64,000 nt of DNA from Bacillota bacterium (GCA_023397655.1 JAEWTW010000045.1:1-64000); one strand, 5' to 3'. Positions 52,308 to 60,910 are shown, counted from the stretch's first letter. A program made the numbers and translations. The notes: generated from the sequence alone by a model not told the origin.

Positions 52308-53377
52308 GATCTGCGTCCCCCTTTCTTCATCCGGTACACATAGGCCAGCACTTCAGCCACTGCTTTATACAGATCTTCAGGCACCTCGTCCCCTATTTCA
52401 CAGAAGAAGTACAGTGCCCGTGCCAGCTGCACGTTTTCCACGATCTCCACCGAGCATTCCCGTGCCCGCTCCTTGATCTTCTGAGCCAAAAAGTCCTTGC
52501 CCTTGGCCACCACCACCGGCGCCTTATGCTGGTTCTCCTTGTAAGACAGCGCCACTGCGAAGTGTGTCGGGTTGGTGATGACCACATCCGCGTCCTTCAC
52601 CGCCTGCATCATGCGCATTCGGCTCATCTGCCGCTGCTTCTGCGCGATGCGCCCCTTGGTCTGCGGGTTACCCTCCGTCAGTTTGTACTCGTCCTTGACC
52701 TCCTGCTTGGTCATCATCAGGTCCTTGTTGTGCTTCCAACGCTGATACAGGTAGTCGAACGGTGCGAATATGGCCAGGGCGATCGCCAGGTTGAATGCCA
52801 CGGCGACGATCGTATCCACAAACGTCGCGGCGGAGAAGGGAACCTCCTCTGCCATCAGCGCCGGGAACCCGCCCATGCGCGTTTGAAACTCCGAGTAAGC
52901 CACATATCCCAGAATGGCTGTCTTGATCAGCGCCTTCATGAGGTCGATCAGCGTCCGTTTGGAGAATATCCGCTTAAACCCGGACATCGGGCTGATGCGC
53001 TCCATCTTGGGCGCGAGCGCCTTGGTGGAAAACACGAAACCCGTCTGCAGCACATTGAACACCACGCCCGTCACCAGCGCCGCCGCCATAAAAGGCAGCA
53101 TGATCGTCAGAAACATGGTGGCCGCATCCTTGAACGCCGCCATCACTGCTGTTGCGTTCAGCGTTTCGGGCCCCGCGCTGGAGAAGAAATGCCTTTGTAC
53201 ATCGAACATTCCTTCCAGCATCTGCTTGCCGAATATGGACAGCGCCCCAAACATCACAGCCAGCGACAGCGCGGTGATCAGCTCAGTGCTTTTGACGACC
53301 TGCCCTTTTTCCCGCGCCTCTCGCTTTCGTTTTGGTGTGGCTTTTTCTGTCTTATCCCCACTCGGCTGTGCACTCAT
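52304..53377 (-). CDS. flhB: Flagellar export switch protein FlhB
   Basis: A 357-residue protein: four membrane helices, then a cytoplasmic domain with the autocleavage motif NPTH at about residue 269. Cleavage here changes export from rod/hook to filament proteins. A partial copy of its cytoplasmic end occurs as a separate gene at 60911. It overlaps fliR and flhA by 4 bases each. Confidence 0.97.
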   Translation of the reverse strand: MSAQPSGDKTEKATPKRKREAREKGQVVKSTELITALSLAVMFGALSIFGKQMLEGMFDVQRHFFSSAGPETLNATAVMAAFKDAATMFLTIMLPFMAAALVTGVVFNVLQTGFVFSTKALAPKMERISPMSGFKRIFSKRTLIDLMKALIKTAILGYVAYSEFQTRMGGFPALMAEEVPFSAATFVDTIVAVAFNLAIALAIFAPFDYLYQRWKHNKDLMMTKQEVKDEYKLTEGNPQTKGRIAQKQRQMSRMRMMQAVKDADVVITNPTHFAVALSYKENQHKAPVVVAKGKDFLAQKIKERARECSVEIVENVQLARALYFFCEIGDEVPEDLYKAVAEVLAYVYRMKKGGRRS

Positions 53378-54159
53378 GCCGCCAGCCCTACCAGCATTTT
53401 ATCGATGGATGAGAACATATTGCGGAATATCACATCGGTGAAAGCCACATACACCGGAATGATGAGCATCAGTATCAGAAAGCCCAGCAGCATCTTGATG
53501 GGGATACCCACCACGAACACGTTCATCTGCGGTATCGCCCGCACGATGAACCCCATCGCCACCTCTCCGAGGAGACCCGCCGCAATCAGCGGCATCGCCA
53601 CGTTCACCGTCAGCAGGAACGCGAGAGCGAACACTTCAAGCGCCGCCATCCCTATGGCCGGATTCAGCGCCACCTCACCCAGCGGTATGTTGGTGACGGT
53701 GGACCGGACGATGTAGATCAGCTGCAGGTGTCCGTTCACCCCAAAGAACGAAATCAGCAGTATGATGTTGAGCATCGTGCCCGTTACCGGTACGCTGATG
53801 TTGCTCTGCACATCGAACACATTCACCATGCCGAAGCCCATCTGCATATCCATGACCTGCCCCGCCGTCTGCACGAGTGAGAAGAACAGCGTGGTCACAT
53901 ACCCGATCACCAGTCCGAACAGCAGCTCCTTGATGCACAGCACCGCGAATTCGATCATACCGTTGTAGCGGATTGCCCCGCCCGACGGTTCTGCGGCGAA
54001 TATCACATAGGTGACCACCACGCAGAACGCAACCTTCATCATGTTGGGGATGTTCCGCCGTCCGAATATCGGCGACGAGATAATCAGCGCGCTTACCCGA
54101 AGCAGCATCAGTATGAAATAATCCAGGTCCGCTGTCACCGCGCTCAAAATCCCGTCCAT
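53374..54159 (-). CDS. fliR: Flagellar export protein FliR
   Basis: A 261-residue, very hydrophobic protein with about six helices. SALIISSPIFGRRNIPNMMKV near the N-terminus and GQVMDMQMGFGMVNVFDVQS in the middle are the FliR motifs. With FliP and FliQ it forms the export channel. Confidence 0.96.
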   Translation of the reverse strand: MDGILSAVTADLDYFILMLLRVSALIISSPIFGRRNIPNMMKVAFCVVVTYVIFAAEPSGGAIRYNGMIEFAVLCIKELLFGLVIGYVTTLFFSLVQTAGQVMDMQMGFGMVNVFDVQSNISVPVTGTMLNIILLISFFGVNGHLQLIYIVRSTVTNIPLGEVALNPAIGMAALEVFALAFLLTVNVAMPLIAAGLLGEVAMGFIVRAIPQMNVFVVGIPIKMLLGFLILMLIIPVYVAFTDVIFRNMFSSIDKMLVGLAA

Positions 54160-54168
54160 GGTTCCTCA

Positions 54169-54438
54169 CTATTGGAGCATCGTCGTCGCGTATCCGAACA
54201 TGCGGGCGGAAAACTCCGTCATGTTGGACAGCATCATGCCGCCAAACACCAGTATCGTCAGCAGTATGGCGACGATCTTGGGTACAAACGCGAGCGTCTG
54301 CTCGTTGATCTGCGTCGTCGCCTGAAATATCGATATGATCACGCCCACCACCATTGCCACGATCATGATAGGCGCCGCCACTGTCAGTATTGTTGTCACC
54401 GCATCCTGCATCACGGTGATGATTTCAGCCTGGTCCAT
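54169..54438 (-). CDS. fliQ: Flagellar export protein FliQ
   Basis: An 89-residue protein with two helices (LTVAAPIMIVAMVVGVIISIFQA and PKIVAILLTILVFGGMMLS) and the motif TTQINEQTLAFVPK between them, diagnostic of FliQ. Confidence 0.96.
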   Translation of the reverse strand: MDQAEIITVMQDAVTTILTVAAPIMIVAMVVGVIISIFQATTQINEQTLAFVPKIVAILLTILVFGGMMLSNMTEFSARMFGYATTMLQ

Positions 54439-54487
54439 TTTCAGTTTCCTCCTATTAAGCCGTATACCATATGCCCGCCGCCTGAGC

Positions 54488-55300
54488 CTAGCCGAAACTG
54501 GAGAGCAGCGTCTTCACCGTCAGCGTCCAGCCATCCACCAGCACAAACAGCAGCACCTTGAAAGGCAGCGATATCACGATGGGCGGCAGCATCATCATGC
54601 CCATCGACATGAGCGCGCTTGCCACGATCATATCCAGTACGATAAACGGTATGTAGAGCAGAAATCCGATTTGGAAGCCGCGCTTGATCTCACTGGTGAT
54701 AAACGCGGGGATTAGCGTGGTGTTGGCCACGTCTTCCACACTCTTTATTTCCGCATCCTTGTCCGACACGGATATGAAGAATTCCAGATCGGTTTTGTAC
54801 GTCTGCTTGAGCATGAATCCGCGCACCGGCTCCATCGCCCGTTCAAACGCCTCTTCCTGCGATATCTCTTCCGCTACATACGGCTGATAAGCGTTGACGT
54901 TGATGTCGTCGATCACCGGCGACATGACGAAAAATGTGAGGAACAGCGCCAGACCGATCAATACCTGATTCGGCGGCATCTGCTGCAGCCCCAGCCCGTT
55001 GCGGATGAGCGACAGCACGATGATGATTCGCGGAAAGCAAGTGAGCATGATGAGCACGGACGGCAGTATCGACAGCACCGTCAGCAGCAACACGATGTCC
55101 ACCGTCTCGGAACGGCTGCCCAGCACGCCGCCCAGCGGACTGTTTTCGTCCGCGTTGTCGCTGGAGAGTATCGAGCAGCCTGTCAGCAGCAGTACCAGCA
55201 GCAGCCCAAGCGCCATGCCGAGAATCAGCTTCCTGTTCACACGGCTGCGTTTTTTCTTCTTCTGCGCCGGAGGCGGCGTCAGCATCGGCCTGATATTCAT
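54488..55300 (-). CDS. fliP: Flagellar export protein FliP with lipobox-like signal
   Basis: A 270-residue channel protein. FliP motifs CFPRIIIVLSLIRNGLGLQQMPPNQVLIGLALFLTF and the C-terminal MGMMMLPPIVISLPFK are present. The N-terminus is unusual: a Lys/Arg stretch (KKKKRSRVNRK), a hydrophobic segment and LLTGC, which reads as a lipoprotein-type cleavage site. FliP normally has a cleaved signal peptide. The ATG overlaps fliO by 4 bases. Confidence 0.95.
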   Translation of the reverse strand: MNIRPMLTPPPAQKKKKRSRVNRKLILGMALGLLLVLLLTGCSILSSDNADENSPLGGVLGSRSETVDIVLLLTVLSILPSVLIMLTCFPRIIIVLSLIRNGLGLQQMPPNQVLIGLALFLTFFVMSPVIDDINVNAYQPYVAEEISQEEAFERAMEPVRGFMLKQTYKTDLEFFISVSDKDAEIKSVEDVANTTLIPAFITSEIKRGFQIGFLLYIPFIVLDMIVASALMSMGMMMLPPIVISLPFKVLLFVLVDGWTLTVKTLLSSFG

Positions 55301-55797
55301 AGACTTCCTCCGTCCCCGCCATTGCGGTTCTTTCTCTGTTCAATAGCGCGGCTCATCTGTTCAAGAATATCATCGTCCGACGGACGGCTGCCGGGCCGTG
55401 CGCCTTCCTTTTTCTGCGTTTGATACTGCATGCGTGCCTTGGCCAGGTCGGCCTGTGCATTTTTGGCGTTGCTGAAGAAAGACATTGCTTTACCAAAAAC
55501 GCTGCCTTCACCCGCGCCCGAAGAAGCTTCGTCCCGTTCGCCCAAAGCTTCCTTGTCGATTTCTCCCAATGTGTTGATTGTTTGATTGGTCACGCCGATA
55601 AGATAGCACTTGCCGCCGATCTCGGTCAGATACAGGCTCTTGTCTTTGGCGAGCGCCATGCGATCAAGAACGCTGATGTGCTGGCTCTTCATCATGCGCC
55701 TGGTTTTCTTAGAGAAATATTTTGTCATCACGTAGGCGCCGATAAGCACCGCAACCATCACGACAATGTAAAAAAGTGTAGACCCCATATTGTCCAT
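55297..55797 (-). CDS. fliO: Flagellar biosynthesis protein FliO/FliZ
   Basis: A 166-residue protein: N-terminal membrane helix (STLFYIVVMVAVLIGAYVMT), the conserved VLDRMALAKDKSLYLTEIGGKCYLIGVT, and a disordered charged tail. It helps FliP assemble. The ATG at 55797 is 7 bases behind GGGGG; the TTG at 55803 is less likely. It opens the fliO-sigD run. Confidence 0.88.
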   Translation of the reverse strand: MDNMGSTLFYIVVMVAVLIGAYVMTKYFSKKTRRMMKSQHISVLDRMALAKDKSLYLTEIGGKCYLIGVTNQTINTLGEIDKEALGERDEASSGAGEGSVFGKAMSFFSNAKNAQADLAKARMQYQTQKKEGARPGSRPSDDDILEQMSRAIEQRKNRNGGDGGSL

Positions 55798-55824
55798 TGA
55801 CAAACCCCCCTACGGTCTACACTT

Positions 55825-55854
55825 TATATACCCTCAATTAAATTGATGAAACAA
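55825..55854 (-). promoter_or_regulatory. Candidate sigma-A promoter upstream of fliO
   Basis: The minus strand reads TTGTTT, an 18-bp spacer, then TATATA, about 30 bp ahead of the fliO start. Confidence 0.45.
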
Positions 55855-55870
55855 TATTTGAAAAAACCCT

Positions 55871-55897
55871 TAAAGTTTTCGGCTCATATACCGATAA
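55871..55897 (+). promoter_or_regulatory. SigD-like promoter pointing antisense into fliE
   Basis: On the plus strand TAAA, a 15-bp spacer, then ACCGATAA. This matches the SigD consensus at ten or more key bases but faces against the surrounding operon; no plus-strand gene lies downstream. Confidence 0.45.
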
Positions 55898-55928
55898 GAT
55901 ATTAATTGGCTGTTTTATCCTGACCGGC

Positions 55929-56222
55929 TTACACCTGCATACCCATCACGTCGTTATAGGCGGAGATCACCTTGTTTCTGATCTGTATCGCCAGATTCAG
56001 CGCCAGCTCAGCCTTCTGAGCCTCAATGATCGGTGTATGCAGATCGTCCGTTTCACCCGTCAGCAGCGCGGCGTTCTGAGCCTGCACGGCGCCCTCCGTG
56101 TCCTGCGCGCTGCCCATGGCATCGCTCAGTATGTCCGTGAAGCTGCTGGCCGGTTCCGACGATTTCGACGAATTCGTATTGGCAAAGCTCGTTACCAGAT
56201 TGTTAATTTGGCTGATTTCCAT
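55929..56222 (-). CDS. fliE: Flagellar MS-ring/rod adaptor FliE
   Basis: A 97-residue protein. SFTDILSDAMGSAQDTE and the C-terminal IIEAQKAELALNLAIQIRNKVISAYNDVMGMQV are diagnostic. It joins the rod to FliF. It follows flgC as usual, but fliF is not downstream; instead a 125-bp gap and fliO follow. Confidence 0.95.
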   Translation of the reverse strand: MEISQINNLVTSFANTNSSKSSEPASSFTDILSDAMGSAQDTEGAVQAQNAALLTGETDDLHTPIIEAQKAELALNLAIQIRNKVISAYNDVMGMQV

Positions 56223-56252
56223 ATTATTATCCCCCTACAATTGTCATTAGCC

Positions 56253-56675
56253 TCAGCGGCCTATCTCCAGCGCCTTCATAGCGATGCTCTTGGTGGCGTT
56301 CATCGCCGTGACGTTGGCTTCATACGACCGCGTCGCCGACATCATGTCGATGATCTCCTCCGTGGTATCCACGTTGGGCTTGGCAACATAACCGTTGGCG
56401 TCGGCATCCGGATGATCCGGGTCGTACACATAGTTGAAGTCCGACATATCCTCTACGATCTGCGTAACCGCCACGCCGCCGCCCGTTGCCTGGCGGAGCA
56501 CAGAGGAAAACGTTTGAGGCTGAGCCTCCATCACTGCCACGCGGCGCCGGTAAGGCCCGCCGTTTGCAGTTCTCGTGGTGTCCGCATTGGCGATGTTTTC
56601 GCTGATCACATCCATGCGCATGCGCTGCGCCGTCAGTGCCGACGAGCTGATATCAAGTGATGATAAAAAACTCAT
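56253..56675 (-). CDS. flgC: Flagellar basal-body rod protein FlgC
   Basis: A 140-residue rod protein: SLDISSSALTAQRMRMDVISENIANADTTRT with GGPYRRRVAVM, and C-terminal PNVDTTEEIIDMMSATRSYEANVTAMNATK. It forms part of the proximal rod, with FlgB. Confidence 0.96.
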   Translation of the reverse strand: MSFLSSLDISSSALTAQRMRMDVISENIANADTTRTANGGPYRRRVAVMEAQPQTFSSVLRQATGGGVAVTQIVEDMSDFNYVYDPDHPDADANGYVAKPNVDTTEEIIDMMSATRSYEANVTAMNATKSIAMKALEIGR

Positions 56676-56681
56676 TTAACT

Positions 56682-57080
56682 TCACTTCCCTTCGTTTATG
56701 GCCATTTTGAGTTTACTGAATTCACTGGACAGCTGCCGCACCAGCGTGTTGTAGTAGATCTGGTTCTTGGCCAGCGCCGCGCTCTCAACGTCAATATTGA
56801 CGTTGTTGCCGTCCATGCGGTAGGTGGTGTCGGTATCCGTCACCACGGTTGCCCGCGGCAGGTTGTCGCTGAAGTCCATATGACCCGCCCGCGTCGCTTT
56901 TGACGAGAAACCATCCTGGTTTAATGCACTTTTAAATGCGGTCTCAAACGACACCGACGAGCTTTTATAACCCGGCGTATCCACATTGGCAATATTGTTG
57001 GTAATTACCTCATTGCGCAGCCAGGACGCGTCCAGACCGGCCTTGAGCATATTCACATTGCTGAACATCTTGTCTATCAA
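56682..57080 (-). CDS. flgB: Flagellar basal-body rod protein FlgB
   Basis: A 132-residue rod protein: LKAGLDASWLRNEVITNNIANVDTPGYK near the start and NVDIESAALAKNQ-type NNVNIDVESAALAKNQIYYN near the end. It starts with TTG, 9 bases behind GGGAGG. Confidence 0.95.
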   Translation of the reverse strand: MIDKMFSNVNMLKAGLDASWLRNEVITNNIANVDTPGYKSSSVSFETAFKSALNQDGFSSKATRAGHMDFSDNLPRATVVTDTDTTYRMDGNNVNIDVESAALAKNQIYYNTLVRQLSSEFSKLKMAINEGK

Positions 57081-57094
57081 CAGGCAGCACCTCC

Positions 57095-57772
57095 CTAACT
57101 GTTTTTATACTGATTGTAATACTGCAATACCTTGTCCACATAGCCGCGGACACGGCTGGAAATCTGTTCATACTGCGCCGGGTCGTCCGCATCCGTGATG
57201 CCGTAAGACGCCACGCGCCCCGGGCCTGTGTTGTAGGCTGCCAGCGCCAGCCGTATATCGCCGAACCGCTTAAGCTGCTTTGCGATATATGTGGCGCCGC
57301 CCAGCACGTTCTGTTCCGGATCGAACGGGTCTGTCACGCCCAGCTCCGCCGCAGTGCCCGGCATCAGCTGCATCAACCCCTGCGCCCCCGCGCCGGATAC
57401 GGCATCCGAGCGGAACGAGGATTCCACGCGTATTACAGCGCGTATCAGATCCGGGTCCAGCCCGGTGGAACGCGCCGCCTTCTCTATCGCCGCGTCTATC
57501 TCACTGTCCGTTGCCGCTGTACTGCCGGTATATCCGGTGTATGCGGCGGACCCATAGATATCCTGTGAAGCCTGTGTATACTGCGAGGTCTGAAGGGATT
57601 GCATCGCCTCCAGCAGATTCGCCATATCAGTAGACAGCGTCATCCGCTGCTGCACATCGCTCAGCACGCCCGCAAAGGCAGACTGTGCACCGGGACATAT
57701 GGACGCTTTTTGCTGTACAATGCTTTCAAAACGGTTCAGCTTTGACAGATATATGCCTTCTACGCTTCTCAT
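57095..57772 (-). CDS. Lytic transglycosylase (SLT domain) at the head of the flgB operon
   Basis: A 225-residue protein. The SLT domain covers about residues 85 to 200: DAAIEKAARSTGLDPDLIRAVIRVESSF (catalytic Glu in the VES motif), SGAGAQGLMQLMPGTA and LALAAYNTGPGRV. The N-terminal 80 residues are helical and lack a signal peptide, so export by the flagellar system is possible. The place directly before flgB suggests that it opens the wall for the rod, as FlgJ does in other bacteria. Confidence 0.9.
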   Translation of the reverse strand: MRSVEGIYLSKLNRFESIVQQKASICPGAQSAFAGVLSDVQQRMTLSTDMANLLEAMQSLQTSQYTQASQDIYGSAAYTGYTGSTAATDSEIDAAIEKAARSTGLDPDLIRAVIRVESSFRSDAVSGAGAQGLMQLMPGTAAELGVTDPFDPEQNVLGGATYIAKQLKRFGDIRLALAAYNTGPGRVASYGITDADDPAQYEQISSRVRGYVDKVLQYYNQYKNS

Positions 57773-57866
57773 AGCCTTCGCCTCTTTGGATTTTTGCCCC
57801 CTTAAGTTGGCTACATGGAGGCCTGTCAGATTAATACACCGTCTGTCAGGAGTTGAAACAAAAAAA

Positions 57867-57889
57867 GACGGACGGAAATTCCGCCCATC
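57867..57889 (-). terminator. Terminator after yaaR
   Basis: The minus strand reads GATGGGCGG, loop AATTT, CCGTCCGTC, then seven T. It separates the fliD-yaaR unit from the transglycosylase-flgB unit. Confidence 0.8.
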
Positions 57890-57907
57890 CGGTTTGCATT
57901 ACGGCTG

Positions 57908-58360
57908 TCACGTAAACATGTCCACCAACAGACCGCGAATATCGTCCACCATCTGCAGTATTCGGATGTTATCCTGCTGGTCCGCGAGTATCTCGCGCGT
58001 CAGCTCCTCCAGCTTCTGATTCACGCTGCGGATCACAAAATGCACCTTGTGCCGTCCTTTCAAATCGAAAGCTTCGGCTTTGTGCCCCGCAAAGGCATTG
58101 TTCGCCACCTCGTTCATCAGCTCACTGATCAGCGCGCGGTACTCCATCACCGCTTTTATATCCGCTTTAGCTTTCAGCTTCTCGCCCTGTTTGCGGATCC
58201 TTTCCTGGAGGTCCTGTACATAGCGCTCATACTGCGACTCGCTTAAGGTGGTGAGCTGCCGCGCAAATGCCAGAACCTGCCCGTTGCCATCCGGCCGCTC
58301 CTTGGCTGCTGTGTAACCGCGGTTATCCGCTACGATATGGTTGATATCTTCAACCTTCAT
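57908..58360 (-). CDS. YaaR-like (DUF327) protein
   Basis: A 150-residue mostly helical protein: YERYVQDLQERIRKQGEKLKAKADIKAVMEYRALISELMNEV and a C-terminal DQQDNIRILQMVDDIRGLLVDMF. It matches DUF327 (YaaR). It is often near flagellar or DNA-polymerase accessory genes, and its function is unknown. Here it closes the fliD-fliS unit. Confidence 0.8.
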   Translation of the reverse strand: MKVEDINHIVADNRGYTAAKERPDGNGQVLAFARQLTTLSESQYERYVQDLQERIRKQGEKLKAKADIKAVMEYRALISELMNEVANNAFAGHKAEAFDLKGRHKVHFVIRSVNQKLEELTREILADQQDNIRILQMVDDIRGLLVDMFT

Positions 58361-58399
58361 GCTTGCTGCTCCATATATTGTCTGATTAGTATTCGGACG

Positions 58400-58819
58400 C
58401 TACTTGTTCGCATCCACGAAATAGGCATCCTCATTGTTCATGGGGCGGGTATACCCCTCCACGCTTTTTTTAGTCTGGTTCAGCTGCCTGATTTGATCCC
58501 TGTACATCTGCAGCTTCTGCTTTGCCAGCGCGGTATTCTCTTCATCCTGCTTCAAGGTTTGAGCGACAATGGCTCGGATCTCCTTTTTGAGAGACGACAC
58601 TTCAAGGTCCTCCCCTGGGCCGAAGGCCTGCTCCGCTCTTGTCAGCTTATCGATCTCTGCGATAAGCTTCTGGCGGACGTTGATCACCTCGGCGAAGGCT
58701 TCAATCCTGTCCTGCTGAAGCTCCGACCTGATATTGTCCGTCATCAGCAGCATTTTCCCCAGCAGGTCCTTTTTCTGTATAAGTATCCGGGCCAGTTCCG
58801 TTTTTTCCTGTCCTGTCAT
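58400..58819 (-). CDS. Helical FliT/FlgN-like chaperone candidate
   Basis: A 139-residue helical protein directly after fliS. Length, coiled-coil character (ELARILIQKKDLLGKMLLM, EVINVRQKLIAEIDKLTRAEQAF, ALAKQKLQMYRDQIRQLNQTK) and position match the FliT chaperone slot. Sequence similarity to a named family cannot be seen by eye, so the call rests on context. Confidence 0.6.
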   Translation of the reverse strand: MTGQEKTELARILIQKKDLLGKMLLMTDNIRSELQQDRIEAFAEVINVRQKLIAEIDKLTRAEQAFGPGEDLEVSSLKKEIRAIVAQTLKQDEENTALAKQKLQMYRDQIRQLNQTKKSVEGYTRPMNNEDAYFVDANK

Positions 58820-58822
58820 TTT

Positions 58823-59227
58823 TTATTCGCTTTCATACTCAAATTGAGTAGCCGTTCTGTTTTCCTTCTGGATCTGTATCCAGCTCTCGCGTATGCCGGA
58901 CATGATCTCCACAACCGAGTCGATCATTGACGCATCCTTTGAAGCGTTGATCCGCATAATCTGCCGGTTGACGAAGTCGTAGATCGCCATCAAATCCCGC
59001 GCAATGTTATACTGCAAGTCAAGTCCCATCATTAGCTCAATCACAATATCCTGTGCTTTCTGCAGGTTGCTGTTTGCAGCTTCAAAATTCTTTTTCCCGA
59101 TCGCCATCTGAGCAAGCCGCAGCTGCTTAATGCAGCCGGTATACAGCATCACCACCAGTTCCATTGGCGTGGCCATCATTACATCATGCTTTACATATTG
59201 TTGATAAGATTTTGCCATCACAGCCAT
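58823..59227 (-). CDS. fliS: Flagellin chaperone FliS
   Basis: A 134-residue protein: YQQYVKHDVMMATPMELVVMLYTGCIKQLRLA and LMMGLDLQYNIARDLMAIYDFVNRQIMRIN are diagnostic. It holds flagellin monomers before export. The ATG follows GGAG by about 9 bases; it comes right after fliD. Confidence 0.95.
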   Translation of the reverse strand: MAVMAKSYQQYVKHDVMMATPMELVVMLYTGCIKQLRLAQMAIGKKNFEAANSNLQKAQDIVIELMMGLDLQYNIARDLMAIYDFVNRQIMRINASKDASMIDSVVEIMSGIRESWIQIQKENRTATQFEYESE

Positions 59228-59259
59228 TTAAATCGCACTCCTCGTCAAAATAAATCAAG

Positions 59260-60780
59260 TTAGCCTAACATCGACGACAGCCAGCTTGACTGGCTGTTCA
59301 AAGATGCCAGTGCCGACTCCATGGCAGAAAACCGCTTGTACAGTGTTGCTTCCTTGTCGGACAGCCTGTCCAGTAAAGTCGTTTCCATATCTTCAGAGTC
59401 GCTGATCTGCTTCTCCAACGATGCCAGAGTGTTGCTGGTGGAAGACGACGTATACTTCAGCAGCGCATCGGATATACGTACCACCAGTCCCGATTGGGCA
59501 TAAGCCGTTTTGCTGTCGGTCGATGTGGACTTTGAAGTGAATATCTTCGTCACCGCATCCGGATTGTTCTGCAGCGCTGTCCGCAGCTTGCTTTCATTGA
59601 TCGTAATCTTTCCGCCGTCCGAATACGCTCCCGTGGTGAGGCCGATGTCGGCAGCGCTCAGTCCAGATCCCTCCACCGCCGTGTAAAAAGCGCTTCTCAT
59701 TGCTGAAAGCATTGAAGATATCGGGGCATCGTTTCTCAGTATGCCGCTTTGCGCCTTATCTTCCCACAGGCTGATCTCGGACTCTTCCATTTCGTCCTTC
59801 TGCGCATCTGTGAGCGGTGAATAAGCTCTGTACGTTTTCTCCTCGATCTTGTCCTGAAATTTGGTAATCAGGCTGTTGTACGAGTTGATAAACGAAACAA
59901 TTTTGTTCAGCGTGCTGTCCACATCCTGGATCACATTGAAGTTGATCTCCGAGTCTGACTTGGCATTAAGCGTATACGTGATGCCGTCTATGGTGAATGT
60001 GTTGGAAGATTTGACAACGTCCACCCCTTCGATCTTCAGCTTCGCATCCTGCCCTGTTACAGCTCCCGCCGCGATGCCAAACGCCGAATCCACAGCCGCC
60101 TCGCCTTCAACGGCAAACGCGTTCCCTTTTATGTTTGCGATCTCGACCTTGCTGCCGCTGCCCGTCGACTTGGACGCGATGGAGAAGCCTTTTGTCAGGC
60201 TGCTGTAACTCATCTTGACGCCTGCATCGGAAGAATTGATCGCACTCATCATATCAGCCAGCGTGGTTTCTTCCGTAAAAGTGAAAGTCTTGCCGTTGAT
60301 GGAAAACGATATCTCGCCGTCTTCAAACTCGAGCGCATTCGTGAGCTCAAGGTCTGCTAGCGTGGTGCTCGTATTCATCGAATCGCCTGCAAAGGCGCCG
60401 GAACTCTTCACTGCTGCCGAAGTCGCCAGCTGGGTTATGCTGTTGATCGTCATATTTCCCGCGTTTGCCGATGAACCTGCGCTGACTGTCACAGCGGAGG
60501 TTGAGGTCAGCATAGCCACCGAGAACGCGTTGTAGGTGGACGGCGACATCATATTATTGCTTGAATTGAGCACGCTCATATTCGATTCCCGGAACGATTT
60601 GATCATTGTGTTGATCTCTCTGAGCGCATCCGCCTTCCATTCCAGCTTCGTCGTCGTCTGGTTCTGCTTGTCCACCTTGAGCTGCATCGATGTGAGCATG
60701 CTTTTCACAACAGATTCCGTGTCAATACCGGAAGAAAGCCCCGATATCCGAAGTGAACTCAGTGAACTTGTCGTCGCCAT
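59260..60780 (-). CDS. fliD: Flagellar filament cap protein FliD
   Basis: A 506-residue protein. The N-terminal LRISGLSSGIDTESVVKSMLTSMQLKVDKQNQ, the central beta domains (SFSINGKTFTF, FTIDGITYTLNAKS) and the C-terminal coiled coil ending LNSQSSWLSSMLG are typical. GGAGG lies 6 bases before the ATG. Confidence 0.96.
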   Translation of the reverse strand: MATTSSLSSLRISGLSSGIDTESVVKSMLTSMQLKVDKQNQTTTKLEWKADALREINTMIKSFRESNMSVLNSSNNMMSPSTYNAFSVAMLTSTSAVTVSAGSSANAGNMTINSITQLATSAAVKSSGAFAGDSMNTSTTLADLELTNALEFEDGEISFSINGKTFTFTEETTLADMMSAINSSDAGVKMSYSSLTKGFSIASKSTGSGSKVEIANIKGNAFAVEGEAAVDSAFGIAAGAVTGQDAKLKIEGVDVVKSSNTFTIDGITYTLNAKSDSEINFNVIQDVDSTLNKIVSFINSYNSLITKFQDKIEEKTYRAYSPLTDAQKDEMEESEISLWEDKAQSGILRNDAPISSMLSAMRSAFYTAVEGSGLSAADIGLTTGAYSDGGKITINESKLRTALQNNPDAVTKIFTSKSTSTDSKTAYAQSGLVVRISDALLKYTSSSTSNTLASLEKQISDSEDMETTLLDRLSDKEATLYKRFSAMESALASLNSQSSWLSSMLG

Positions 60781-60864
60781 GTCTTGCCTCCTTTATCACT
60801 GAAGCACCCTTTACAGCCTGGCCATGGCTGCTGCCTGTGCTTGTGACCGTTTCATCTTGGCATT

Positions 60865-60893
60865 CTATCGGCTGCCATATGCCGCTCCCGTTA
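60865..60893 (-). promoter_or_regulatory. Weak candidate SigD promoter of fliD
   Basis: A good -10 (GCCGATAG on the minus strand) lies 85 bp before fliD, but the nearest -35 (TAAC) is 17 bp away and imperfect. Confidence 0.3.
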
Positions 60894-60910
60894 CTTACCG
60901 CTTATATATA

